Source: Selenomonadaceae bacterium
GTDB lineage: Bacteria > Bacillota > Negativicutes > Selenomonadales > Selenomonadaceae
Reading direction: 5' to 3'
Length of the DNA stretch: 64,000 nucleotides
Assembly: GCA_017518105.1 (NCBI GenBank)
Contig: JAFWWC010000026.1
Span: 62,001 to 126,000 of the forward strand
The notes beneath the pieces were generated by a model. The model saw only the letters and a program-made list of their open reading frames with translations. It was not told the origin of the DNA and searched no databases. The translations under genes were made by a program, and so were the position numbers. Positions within the stretch are counted from its first letter, which is position 1. Each line of letters starts with the position of its first letter. Below are positions 17,499 to 26,355 of the stretch, in pieces.

Positions 17499-18469
17499 CA
17501 GAGCAAACCCCCTACGCCCAAAGCCGTAAAGTCGCGGCGGGTCAATAGTTCGCCCGTTAGCACTCGCGGCAGGATTAAATCGAACACAGTCTTTGAACAG
17601 AACATCACGCAACCCGGCAAGCCCATTATCGGCACGTCGCCTTTGTAAGCAAGCATGAACATTGCGCCGGGCAAGACTGGTACGCCATAAGTTACGACCT
17701 GCGCGCCTGTCGACTTAATCGCGGCGGGCGTCCTGTCGTCGGGGTCAACACTCATTCCGCCCGTGCATAGAATCATTTCACAGCCCAAATCCAACAGCTC
17801 CTGAATTTTATCGCGGGTCATGTCCTTAGCGTCGTTTGATAGTCTGCGTTCGTCGACCTGTAAGCCGAAAGTTTTAAGCTTAGCTTCAATAACTGGCGTG
17901 AACGTGTCCTCAATGCGATTGTAAAAGACTTCCGAGCCTGTGACGACCAACCCGACCTTGAACTTTTTGTAAGGGGCAACCTTCATGAGCGGAGCCGAGC
18001 CAGCGATTTCCTTGACGCGTTCCATTTTAGCCTTATCAATCACGAGCGGGATAACACGCATCCCAGCGACGCTTTTACCTTTGCGAACGGGAATTTTATT
18101 GTTGACGGTGGCAAGGCAAATCTCTTCTAGCGCGTTAATCTCGTCGAGCCTCGTCGCGTCCACGTAAAATACTCCGTCGCATGTCGCCTTAAGCTCAATC
18201 TTGCCCTCCTTAACGTCGCTTGCCAAAAGGTTCTCGCCCTGAGTGATTTGGCGCAAGACCTCTGCCGCGTCATTCTCGTGTAGCCTAGTCTCGTCCGCCT
18301 CCCAGACGAAAATATTTTCCTTACCGAGCCTCAGCAGTGCGGGCACGTCCTCCGCCGTGATTACATGTCCTTTCCTAAAACGTGCGTCCTTCGTCACGCC
18401 GCGGATAATTTCTGTCACGTCGTGGCACAGCACGCACCCGATTGCGTCTTCAACTTTTATTTCCTTCAT
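17498..18469 (-). CDS. Molybdopterin-binding protein (MoCF/MoeA-like)
   Basis: A 323-residue protein with a molybdopterin-binding fold: VVTGSEVFYNRIEDTF, CTGGMSVDPDDRTPAA and GLPGCVMF mirror the MogA/MoeA core. It lacks the full MoeA N-terminal domains and instead begins with about 170 residues of its own. It sits between narI and moeA in the operon, so a role in cofactor synthesis or delivery to NarG is likely, but no specific reaction can be assigned. I chose the ATG at 18469 with AAGGTG 5 bases before it; a GTG at 18475 is also possible. Confidence 0.8.
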   Translation of the reverse strand: MKEIKVEDAIGCVLCHDVTEIIRGVTKDARFRKGHVITAEDVPALLRLGKENIFVWEADETRLHENDAAEVLRQITQGENLLASDVKEGKIELKATCDGVFYVDATRLDEINALEEICLATVNNKIPVRKGKSVAGMRVIPLVIDKAKMERVKEIAGSAPLMKVAPYKKFKVGLVVTGSEVFYNRIEDTFTPVIEAKLKTFGLQVDERRLSNDAKDMTRDKIQELLDLGCEMILCTGGMSVDPDDRTPAAIKSTGAQVVTYGVPVLPGAMFMLAYKGDVPIMGLPGCVMFCSKTVFDLILPRVLTGELLTRRDFTALGVGGLL

Positions 18470-18478
18470 GAGCACACC

Positions 18479-19156
18479 TTAAACTTTCCGCCTGTAGACA
18501 ATGCTAGCCCGCATGAAATATTCAAAGGGAAAACTAAGACAATGAACTAGCCGCGTGAACGGGAACATAATCATCGTCAGCATAGCCAACAGCAGATGAC
18601 ATTTGAAGATAAGCGGGACATCAGCCATCAACGATACGTCAGGGCTCATGGCAAGCACCGAGCGGAACCAAGGCGATATGCACTCCCGATAGTTGAATTC
18701 GTCGCCGAGCAAGCCGACCGCGTTTAGAAGCGTGCCGCAAAAGCCCGTAATTATCGTCAAGCCGAGCACGAGATATATCCAGCCGTCGGAGGTTGAGGTG
18801 TTGACTTTCATGCGCGGATTGTCGAAGCGTCGACGCATAAGCATAAAGAAGCCGCCCAAGAATAAAATCCCCGCCGGAATGCCGCCGCCGAGCGCAATGA
18901 TATGATAAAGGTGTTCGCTGATTCCCACGCCGTCAGTTATCGCCTTCGGAATTAGAATGCCGATGATATGTCCGCCGAGTGCCATTGCTAAGCCCAGATG
19001 AAACATTGGTCCTGCGACTTTCAAGCTATCTTTGGCTAGGAATTCACTGCTTTTAGTCGTCCAGCCGCGTTCGCCCGTCCAATAGCGATAAGCCGTGCCG
19101 ACAATCAAAGTCGTGAACGCGATATAGGGCAACGCGCCCCAAAAGAATCCACTCAT
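18479..19156 (-). CDS. narI: Respiratory nitrate reductase gamma subunit NarI (cytochrome b)
   Basis: A 225-residue membrane protein with five predicted helices. It anchors NarGH and passes quinol electrons through two b hemes. Candidate heme ligands are the His residues in MFHLGLAMALGGHIIG and in FKCHLLLAML / RLVHCLS near the C-terminus, which match the four His of the family. It overlaps narJ by 4 bases (ATGA) and ends 9 bases before the molybdopterin-binding gene. Confidence 0.94.
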   Translation of the reverse strand: MSGFFWGALPYIAFTTLIVGTAYRYWTGERGWTTKSSEFLAKDSLKVAGPMFHLGLAMALGGHIIGILIPKAITDGVGISEHLYHIIALGGGIPAGILFLGGFFMLMRRRFDNPRMKVNTSTSDGWIYLVLGLTIITGFCGTLLNAVGLLGDEFNYRECISPWFRSVLAMSPDVSLMADVPLIFKCHLLLAMLTMIMFPFTRLVHCLSFPFEYFMRASIVYRRKV

Positions 19157-19674
19157 TTTATCACCTCCAAGGTTGAGAGTTGTGCAAGGATTATGTCGAG
19201 CAAGAAGACCTGCGGAAGTTTCGCCTCAATGAATCGTTCGCGGAGCAGTTCAATCTTGCCGCGTGCCGTCTCCAAAATTTTTTTAGCCTGAACTGGTTCG
19301 ACGGTCGCCGCCAACTCTAAGACCGCCGGCAGGTAATCTGGCAACTCCTTCTGCAAGTCGTAGCCGTTATCAAGGAACAGTTGCTTATAGTCATGCATCT
19401 CGTTTGACTGCTTGCCAAAATCCGTGCGGTTGTGCGTCGTCAAGTAAAGGTTGGTGTTCTGCGAGAAGTCGAACTTGCGGACGTATTCGCGCTCATAATC
19501 CTTGCGCCCGACCTGTTCGATATAATCAATCAAGTCAAGGAAGACATCGCGGCTTTGAGGCGTCTTGAGTTCTTCGACGGCGGCGCGGTATTCGGGCAAC
19601 TCGTCCCACCACGCGGCATCAGGATACTCCAGCAGGAACGCGGCTATCTTCAATGTGGTTCTGTACTCTTCCAT
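19153..19674 (-). CDS. narJ: Nitrate reductase assembly chaperone NarJ
   Basis: A 173-residue cytoplasmic chaperone of the TorD/NarJ family, required for cofactor insertion into NarG and membrane docking. Family features include LLEYPDAAWWDELP near the N-terminus and YVRKFDFSQNTNLYLTTH in the middle. I start it at the ATG at 19674, which shares bases with the narH stop (TAATG), 9 bases after a GGAGG inside narH. It is translationally coupled to narH and narI. Confidence 0.92.
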   Translation of the reverse strand: MEEYRTTLKIAAFLLEYPDAAWWDELPEYRAAVEELKTPQSRDVFLDLIDYIEQVGRKDYEREYVRKFDFSQNTNLYLTTHNRTDFGKQSNEMHDYKQLFLDNGYDLQKELPDYLPAVLELAATVEPVQAKKILETARGKIELLRERFIEAKLPQVFLLDIILAQLSTLEVIK

Positions 19675-21095
19675 TAGCAAAATCCTCCGGGGCAAGCATA
19701 ACCCGCCGTGCCTTGAAGCTCGCGCAACTGTTCATGAGTTTTGCCTTGCAAGCCCGCCGGCAATTTGATTCGGTCTGAATACTTCGCAATGGCAAGGAGC
19801 TTATACATTTTCTCGTACTCGTAAGCGTCGAACTCCAGCCCCTGCGGAGGAGCCTCGCCGACTTCCTTGCGCCTCATGACCGTCCGCATATCCAAAAGCC
19901 TCTGCAAAGTCTGCATGATTATATCCGTGTTGCCAGCCGTGAACAGCTCCGCCAGATACGCTAGCGGGATTCGCATTGCCTCCGATTTCGGCAGATAAAC
20001 TTTGTCCTCGAAAGTCTTTGCAATCGGGCTAAGCGGCGGAATATACCAAACCATCGGCAACGTCCTGAATTCGGGGTGGAGCGGCAGTGCTAAGTTCCAA
20101 CCCTTGATGAGCTGATAAACCGGCGAAACCTTTGCCGCCTCAAGTACAGCCTCTGATACTCCTTCCTTCCGTGCGGATTTGATTACTTCGGGGTCGTTAG
20201 GGTCTTTGATTAAGCCGAGCATTTGAGCGTAAATCATCTTAGGGTCGTCAGTCTTCGCCGCGTCAAGTACAGCGTTCATGTCGTAAAGCAAAATTCCCAT
20301 GTAGCGAATACGCCCGACGCAGGTATCAGTACAAACTGTCGGCAAACCGTTTTCAAGGCGCGGGAAGCAGAAAGTGCACTTCTCCGCCTTGTTAGTCTTC
20401 CAGTTGTAGTAAACCTTCTTGTAGGGGCAAGCCGGCACACAATGTCGCCAGCCACGGCAAATATCCTGATTCACGAGGACAACGCCGTCTTCCTCGCGCT
20501 TATAAATTGCTCCCGAAGGACACGCCGCCACGCACGCCGGATTCAAGCAGTGATTGCAATTCCTCGGCAGGTACTTCATAAAAATATCGTGGAACTCAAG
20601 CGTTATCTTCTCGCCGATTTTTTTTAGGTTAATGTCTTGCCGAACGTCATCACCGCCCGCTAAGTCGTCATTCCAATTCGGTCCCCATTTGATTTCCATG
20701 CGCTGTTGCGTTATCAGCGAACGCGGACGGGCTACGGGCTGATGCTTCTTGCGCGGCGAAGTTATTAGCGTTTCATAGTCGTAAGTCCACGGCTCGTAAT
20801 AGTCGTCCATCTCCGGCTGTTCGGGGTGATAGAAAAGTTTCAAGATACGTCCGAGCTTGGAGCCGGTCTTCAAAACCAAATCGCCGCCGTCGAGTTCCCA
20901 GCCGCCCTTCCAACGTTCTTGGTCTTCCCAGTTCTTCGGGTAGCCTATGCCAGGCTTTGTCTCCACGTTGTTAAAGTACATGTACTCCGCGCCGGGGCGG
21001 TTCGTCCAAACATTTTTGCAGGTGATTGAGCACGTGTGGCAACCAATGCACTTGTCCAGATTCATCACCATGCACACTTGCGCTTTAATCTTCAA
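19674..21095 (-). CDS. narH: Respiratory nitrate reductase beta subunit NarH
   Basis: A 473-residue iron-sulfur protein that carries electrons from NarI to NarG. Four Cys groups are visible: CIGCHTCSITCK, CNHCLNPACVAACP, CRGWRHCVPACP (Trp in place of one Cys, marking the 3Fe-4S cluster) and CTFC...CTDTC. I chose the TTG at 21095, 9 bases after AGGAGG; the product begins like other NarH proteins (KIKAQVCMVMNLDKC). This start lies inside the end of narG, an 11-base overlap. The open frame extends further upstream but has no family likeness there. Confidence 0.95.
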   Translation of the reverse strand: MKIKAQVCMVMNLDKCIGCHTCSITCKNVWTNRPGAEYMYFNNVETKPGIGYPKNWEDQERWKGGWELDGGDLVLKTGSKLGRILKLFYHPEQPEMDDYYEPWTYDYETLITSPRKKHQPVARPRSLITQQRMEIKWGPNWNDDLAGGDDVRQDINLKKIGEKITLEFHDIFMKYLPRNCNHCLNPACVAACPSGAIYKREEDGVVLVNQDICRGWRHCVPACPYKKVYYNWKTNKAEKCTFCFPRLENGLPTVCTDTCVGRIRYMGILLYDMNAVLDAAKTDDPKMIYAQMLGLIKDPNDPEVIKSARKEGVSEAVLEAAKVSPVYQLIKGWNLALPLHPEFRTLPMVWYIPPLSPIAKTFEDKVYLPKSEAMRIPLAYLAELFTAGNTDIIMQTLQRLLDMRTVMRRKEVGEAPPQGLEFDAYEYEKMYKLLAIAKYSDRIKLPAGLQGKTHEQLRELQGTAGYACPGGFC

Positions 21096-24000
21096 GCCAA
21101 TCAACCTCCTGAGCTTTGCGAACGACAACATAAATATCACGCTGATTGCCCGTCGTGCCGTAGTAGTTAAAGCCGTAGCTGAGCTGACCATAGCCGCCAA
21201 TCATATGCGTGGGCTTCATGTGGATTCGCGTCGGGGTATTGTGCGTGCCGCCGCGTGTGCCTGAAATCTTCGAGCCAGGAACGTTTATATGCCTGTCCTG
21301 CGCGTGATACATGAACATAACGCCGCGTGGCAACCGAGGACTGACGACCGCCCGACTAATAACGACGCCGTTGCGGTTGTAGACTTCGCACCAATCGTTA
21401 TCCTTAACGTCGATTGCCGCCGCGTCTTTCTCGTTTAGCCAAATCGTTTGCCCGCCTCTAAACAGCGTTAAAAGTTGCTGGCTGTCGAAATACATTGAGT
21501 GCGTTGACCATTTGTTATGCGGCGTCAGGAACTTCAGCGTTATTTCCCTGTTCTCGTTAAGCGTAGTCTTAAGCGGTTGAAAGTCGAGTATCGGTTTGTA
21601 AACGCTCATCGCCTCGCCCCACTCAAACATCATCTCGTGATCAATGTAAAAACTTTGACGCCCCGTGACTGTTCGGAAGGGCACAAGCTGTTCAATGCTG
21701 ACTGTGAACGGACTGTAGCGGCGATTTTTATTCGAGCCTGTGAACGTCGGCGAAGTGATAGTTTCTCGCGGCTGAATCGCTACCATGTCAAAGGTAAAGC
21801 GTTCGCTCTCACGGTCGGCGGCAAGGTCAGTTAAGTTGCTTAAGCCGGTCTTCTTCTCAAGGTCAGCCCAAGCACGCACGGCAACTTTCCCATTAGTCGT
21901 CGTCGATAAGCCCATAACCGCATCGCAGGCTTGCTTAGCGTCGTAGATTGACGGCATACCATAGGAGATAAGGTTCTTGTCCTCGATAATGCCGTTGCGG
22001 GTGCGAATCTCCTCATAAAGGTCGTCAGACTTCCAACCCAAGCCCTTCATGCCGTTGCCCTTTTGAATGTTCGGACCCAGCGCAATCCACTTGTCGTAAA
22101 GTTTCGTGTAGTCGCGTTCAATCATCGCGATTGCGGGCATTGTCTTGCCTGGTATCGGCTCACAATCGCCTTTGCTCCAGTCTAATATCTTGCCTTCGGG
22201 CTGAGCAAGTTCGCCCTCGGTGTCGTGCTGAATCGGGACTGCGAACACGTCTTTATAAATCGGCAATTTAGCCTCCGCCGCGACTTTGGACACTGCCTTT
22301 GCTAGCGTGCGGAAAATATCCCAATCGCTTTTTGCCTCCCACAGCGGGTCGACGGCATTTTGGAACGGGTGCACGAACGGATGCATATCAGTCGACGACA
22401 AATCGTTTTTCTCATACCAAGTCGCAGTCGGCAGGACGACATCAGAGTAAAGAGCACTCGCCGCCATGCGGAAATCCAAATCAACCAGCAAATCCAACTT
22501 GCCTTGCAACGCCCCGCCCGACTTGCGCAGGTCTGATTCGTCACGCAACTTAATTTCTTCGGGCTTAACGACAGTCTCCTCTTCGGCGAACAAACTATTG
22601 CGCGTGCCAAGCAGATACTTCAGGAAGTAATCATGCCCTTTCGACGACGAGCCGATTAAATTGTTCCGCCAGATAAAAAGGTTGCGCGGGAAATTTTCGG
22701 GGGCGTCGGGGTCTTCCCATGCGAATTGCAACGACTTGTCCTTGAGACTCTGCGCGACGAATTTTTTTATGCCGTCAATGCCTTCAAAGCCAGCCGCCTT
22801 AGCCTCGTCGAAGATTTGCTGACCGCTCTTATTGAACGACGGGTAAGCCGGCAACCAACCGAGCCGCGCCGCCAAAATGTTGTAGTCGCCGGGGTGCCGA
22901 TAACGCGGCTTGACATTGCCGGCGACGAGCGGAGCCGTATCGACTTCCTCGCTGCGCCATTGGTCGGTTGCGAAGTAATAAAACGACGTGGAGTTTTGGA
23001 GCTTTGCGCCGCCCTGCCAATCGGTACCAGTCATGACACGTGCCCAACCCTCAATCGGGCGCAACTTTTCCTGTCCGACGTAATGCGCCCAGCCGCCGCC
23101 GTTGCGACCTTCACAGCCGCACATCATCAGCAGGTTTAGTATCGTGCGATAGATAACGTCCGCGTGGAACCAGTGATTGATTCCGCCGCCCATGATAACC
23201 ATCGTCCGCCCGTTCGTCTTGAGGGCATTGTCGGCGAATTCGCGAGCCGTATGAATCACCATATCAGCATTAACGCCCGTGAATTGTTCTTGCCACTTCG
23301 GAGTATAGGGCGTGTCGTCTTCGTAAGAGCTTGCGCACTCGCCGCCCAGCCCCGTATCAATGCCGTAATTGGCAAGCGTCAAGTCATAAACCGTCGTCAC
23401 GAGCTTGACGCCCGACTTAGTCTTAACCTTCTTGACGGGAATGGCACGGCTAATCATCGCTTTATCGCCGCGGTCGTCGCCGAAATACGGGAAGGGCACT
23501 TCAACAACGTCATCGCGCTCCTTGAGTATCGACAGCTTAGGACGAATCGCCGCGCCCGTGTCAGAGTCTTCCTCGCGCAAATTCCATTTGTCTTGCCTAT
23601 CCCAGCGGTCGCCCATCGTGCCGTTCGGAATAACGAGCTTGCCGCTTATCTCGTCGACGACGTAATACTTAAAATCCGCGTGCTTGTCATTGCGCCCGAA
23701 GTCCTTAGCGTTGAGGAAGCGTCCGAGCTGATATTTGCCGTCGCGTTCATCAATCGTCACCAAGAACGGGAAGTCAGTATACTTGCGGGCGTAGTCTACG
23801 AAGAACTGCGCGGGGTCGCCCCAATAATATTCCTTTAAGATGACATGCCCCATTGCCATAGCCAACGCCGAATCGGAGCCGGTCTTTAGACTAATCCACG
23901 TATCAGCGACGGCGGTCGACTCTGCATAATCGGGGGCAATCGACACGACCTTTGTTCCCTTGTAGCGGACTTCCGTCAAAAAGTGAGCGTCGGGCGTTCT

Positions 24001-24771
24001 GGTCTGCGGAACGTTTGAACCCCAAGTGATTATGTAGCCCGCGTTGTACCAGTCAGACGACTCCGGCACGTCGGTTTGGTCGCCCCATACTTGAGGACTT
24101 GCCGGCGGAAGGTCAGCATACCAATCATAAAAGCTTAAGCCCGCCCCGCCCATTAACTGGATAAACCTCATGCCGCCCGCGTAACTTAGCATTGACTTAG
24201 CCGGAATGACGCTGAAGCCAAAAATCCTGTCGGGTCCATACTTCTCGGCGGTGTAAAGGACGCTCGACGCCACAAGCTCCGAGACCTCGTCCCAGTTTGA
24301 ACGGACGAAGCCGCCCATGCCGCGAGCCTCCTTGTAGCGTTTCATCTTGTCGGGGTCGCTGGCTATCGATTGCCAAGCCTCGTAAGCCGTCGGATATGTC
24401 TTGCGTGCCTCCCGCCAAAGCTCCGCCAATTCTCCACGCAGATACGGATAGCGGATTCTGTGCGGGCTGTAAAGATACCACGAGAACGACGCCCCTCGCG
24501 GACAACCTCGCGGCTCAAAGTCCGGCATGTCCGGCGATGTCTCCGGATAATCGTGCACCTGATTTTCCCACGCTACCAGCCCGTTCTTAACGTAGATATT
24601 CCAACTGCATGAGCCCGTACAGTTCACGCCGTGTGTTGAACGAACGCACTTATCGAACGACCAGCGGTCGCGATACATGTTTTCCCAATCGCGCCCGCCA
24701 AGATTTATCTGCTGATGTTCGCCGCGTTCGAGGGGGCTTAGGTATTTGAGTTTCTTTAAGATGTTGCCCAC
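21085..24771 (-). CDS. narG: Respiratory nitrate reductase alpha subunit NarG (Mo-bisMGD)
   Basis: A 1228-residue catalytic subunit that reduces nitrate to nitrite at a Mo-bis-MGD centre. The N-terminus begins MGNILKKLKYLSPLERG and holds the FS0 cluster pattern (STHGVNCTGSCSW, then a Cys in PRGCPRGAS). The segment YADLPPASPQVWGDQTDVPESSDW contains the Asp that ligates Mo in this family. Full length, no breaks. The start is a GTG at 24771, 9 bases from AAAAGGAG. It is the first gene of the narGHJI-cofactor operon, with an activator-type promoter upstream (24796-24838). Confidence 0.97.
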   Translation of the reverse strand: MGNILKKLKYLSPLERGEHQQINLGGRDWENMYRDRWSFDKCVRSTHGVNCTGSCSWNIYVKNGLVAWENQVHDYPETSPDMPDFEPRGCPRGASFSWYLYSPHRIRYPYLRGELAELWREARKTYPTAYEAWQSIASDPDKMKRYKEARGMGGFVRSNWDEVSELVASSVLYTAEKYGPDRIFGFSVIPAKSMLSYAGGMRFIQLMGGAGLSFYDWYADLPPASPQVWGDQTDVPESSDWYNAGYIITWGSNVPQTRTPDAHFLTEVRYKGTKVVSIAPDYAESTAVADTWISLKTGSDSALAMAMGHVILKEYYWGDPAQFFVDYARKYTDFPFLVTIDERDGKYQLGRFLNAKDFGRNDKHADFKYYVVDEISGKLVIPNGTMGDRWDRQDKWNLREEDSDTGAAIRPKLSILKERDDVVEVPFPYFGDDRGDKAMISRAIPVKKVKTKSGVKLVTTVYDLTLANYGIDTGLGGECASSYEDDTPYTPKWQEQFTGVNADMVIHTAREFADNALKTNGRTMVIMGGGINHWFHADVIYRTILNLLMMCGCEGRNGGGWAHYVGQEKLRPIEGWARVMTGTDWQGGAKLQNSTSFYYFATDQWRSEEVDTAPLVAGNVKPRYRHPGDYNILAARLGWLPAYPSFNKSGQQIFDEAKAAGFEGIDGIKKFVAQSLKDKSLQFAWEDPDAPENFPRNLFIWRNNLIGSSSKGHDYFLKYLLGTRNSLFAEEETVVKPEEIKLRDESDLRKSGGALQGKLDLLVDLDFRMAASALYSDVVLPTATWYEKNDLSSTDMHPFVHPFQNAVDPLWEAKSDWDIFRTLAKAVSKVAAEAKLPIYKDVFAVPIQHDTEGELAQPEGKILDWSKGDCEPIPGKTMPAIAMIERDYTKLYDKWIALGPNIQKGNGMKGLGWKSDDLYEEIRTRNGIIEDKNLISYGMPSIYDAKQACDAVMGLSTTTNGKVAVRAWADLEKKTGLSNLTDLAADRESERFTFDMVAIQPRETITSPTFTGSNKNRRYSPFTVSIEQLVPFRTVTGRQSFYIDHEMMFEWGEAMSVYKPILDFQPLKTTLNENREITLKFLTPHNKWSTHSMYFDSQQLLTLFRGGQTIWLNEKDAAAIDVKDNDWCEVYNRNGVVISRAVVSPRLPRGVMFMYHAQDRHINVPGSKISGTRGGTHNTPTRIHMKPTHMIGGYGQLSYGFNYYGTTGNQRDIYVVVRKAQEVDWLED

Positions 24772-24795
24772 GCTATCACTCTCCTTTTGTGCGTG

Positions 24796-24838
24796 ATTCT
24801 AACAAAAAAAACCTCTGGCGAAAGTGATTAATGTCACT
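24796..24838 (-). promoter_or_regulatory. narG promoter with CRP/FNR-family operator
   Basis: A perfect palindrome AGTGA-TTAATG-TCACT (24823-24838) lies upstream of a minus-strand TAGAAT -10 box (24801-24796). The centre-to-centre distance is 32 bases, identical to the narK promoter. The likely start gives a short leader before the narG GTG. Confidence 0.75.
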
Positions 24839-24859
24839 GCCAAAGATTTTTATCGGCGG

Positions 24860-25819
24860 TCATAGCGACTGATAGAACTCGTCGAAGTCTCGTAAGCTCT
24901 TGTACATTCTCAGGAGTTCCTTCTGCAGTTGCTCTTCGGGGATATTCGGCGGGAGGTCGTAAGCCTCAAGAACTGCCCTATCGTTAGCCTCGTGAGCCTT
25001 GCGCAAGTCCTTTGGCATAATCAGCGGGTCATACAGGTCTGCAAAGCTCGCGTCGGGATATTTACTCCTTGCGAAGAGTATCTCCGCCGCCGTAAGCTCC
25101 ACTTCCCGATTGAACGGCGGCCACGGAAAATTGTTGTACACGATGTCCGCCGAGTATCGATAGCGGCTAGTCAATCGCCCGCATGTCGCACGCATCCACG
25201 CCATATGCGGTCGGCTCGTCAATACTCCGAAGTGCCAATACATTGCCCCAGGCACCATCAAGTTTGCGTCGCTACAGATAACGTCCGCGTCCATCCAACC
25301 AATCGGCACATATTCGCGGCGTTCGCTACTAACCCTCGGCACCAGCAGATAATTAGTCGTCGGCTGTCGTCTCTCGCCAAAAAGCCACGGAGTATCAGCC
25401 AGCTTTCGAGTTGCGGCACGCTTACTAGCCAAGCGATATGCGCGAACGCCTTTGACACGTTCATAGACGAGCGGCATACGTCTAAGTTCATTGGGCGGGC
25501 AGTCGACTAACCACAGACAATAGCGCGGCAACTTGTTAATGAATTCTCGCGCCCCTACGAACGGACGAATCCACTTAGCCGCCGTCGGGTTCTTTGCAAT
25601 GAGTTCGTCGCGTTCAGCAGGTGATAAGAGTAATCCGCCGCCGTCATTGGGCATACTTCCAAAAACCATTTGCGGCACGGTGTAAATTTCTTCGCCGAGC
25701 CAGCGGACGTAAGTTTGCTTGCCAGTTCGGGCGAAGTGGTTCGGGTAGTCGTTGCAATAGAAATCTTTGACTTCAACCTCAATGTAGCCGGTCATGTCTT
25801 CATCATAAAGCTTAACCAT
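24860..25819 (-). pseudogene. MmeI-like DNA methyltransferase, C-terminal remnant (target-recognition part only)
   Basis: A 319-residue frame resembling only the C-terminal part of MmeI/type IIG methylases: PQMVFGSMPNDGGGLLLSP, FVGAREFINKLPRYCLWLVD, and the target-recognition region ending RYRYSADIVYNNFPWPPF. The methyltransferase core with its SAM and NPPY motifs, and the nuclease part, are absent. About 45 unrelated residues precede the homology. It has a good GGAGGG ribosome site and ATG, so a protein may still be made, but methylation activity is not expected. It follows the DUF4160 gene by 12 bases. Either a decayed restriction-modification gene or a repurposed DNA-recognition fragment. 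Confidence 0.7.
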
Positions 25820-25831
25820 GATTCCCTCCGC

Positions 25832-26080
25832 TCATTTGAAATGTTCGTTCCACTTGTCCACGACGAAATTTTTATTTGCCGCGAGCCATTGCATTATCCG
25901 ATTTAAATCCTTAGCGGGGATTTGGCTTTTGTTGTGTTCCAAGCGCGGCACGTCCTCCAGCCAAATCTTAGTTGCGTCGGCAGAAGGTTTTCCCTTGCAA
26001 ACGTGGACATGAATCAGTTCGTTATTCTCGTTCGACCAAAAGAAAATCAGATAGCCGAGCAACCTACACACTTGCGGCAA
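25832..26080 (-). CDS. DUF4160-family small protein
   Basis: An 82-residue protein with the DUF4160 pattern: an N-terminal PQVCRLLGYLIFFW segment, a His-containing IHVHVCKGKPSADATKIW stretch and a C-terminal helical MQWLAANKNFVVDKWNEHF. DUF4160 proteins are usually encoded with a DUF2442-type partner in toxin-antitoxin-like pairs; their activity is not established. I start it at the TTG at 26080, 8 bases after AAGGAG, which gives the family's usual N-terminus. It overlaps the end of the preceding gene by 17 bases. Confidence 0.75.
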   Translation of the reverse strand: MPQVCRLLGYLIFFWSNENNELIHVHVCKGKPSADATKIWLEDVPRLEHNKSQIPAKDLNRIMQWLAANKNFVVDKWNEHFK

Positions 26081-26342
26081 TTTTATCAGCTCCTTCGCGA
26101 GCAATCTCCCACATCAGAAAAGCATTCGTCCGAGCATAGTCCAAAAGTCGCGTCGTCTCTTCCTTAGTGAAGCCGGAAGAATCTTTAACGTTAAGCGTTG
26201 GCAACGTCGACTCCAGAAAGTTGAATCCGTTTTCGTTGGGAGCCTCGAAATAAATCCTTATAAACTCCATGCCGTCGCGGGTGGCGTGTATGTCGCTGAA
26301 AGTCAAAGTAATTTCGTCAATCTCAGAGAAGAAATATTTCAT
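26064..26342 (-). CDS. Small protein paired with DUF4160 (possible DUF2442-like partner)
   Basis: A 92-residue acidic protein, unrecognised by clear motif. It begins MKYFFSEIDEITLTFSD, has an alternating beta-rich first half and a helical C-terminus. Its position directly upstream of and overlapping the DUF4160 gene, and its size, fit the usual partner of that family; that is inference from context. I start it at the ATG at 26342; the frame is open further upstream but runs into the response-regulator gene. It starts 14 bases after that gene's stop, so it could be co-transcribed with it. Confidence 0.6.
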   Translation of the reverse strand: MKYFFSEIDEITLTFSDIHATRDGMEFIRIYFEAPNENGFNFLESTLPTLNVKDSSGFTKEETTRLLDYARTNAFLMWEIAREGADKIAASV

Positions 26343-26355
26343 CGCTATACCTCCG

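Noticed and set aside
22299-23838. Plus-strand frames inside narG
   Set aside because: They are antisense shadows of a full-length, motif-complete gene, with no ribosome sites or family likeness.
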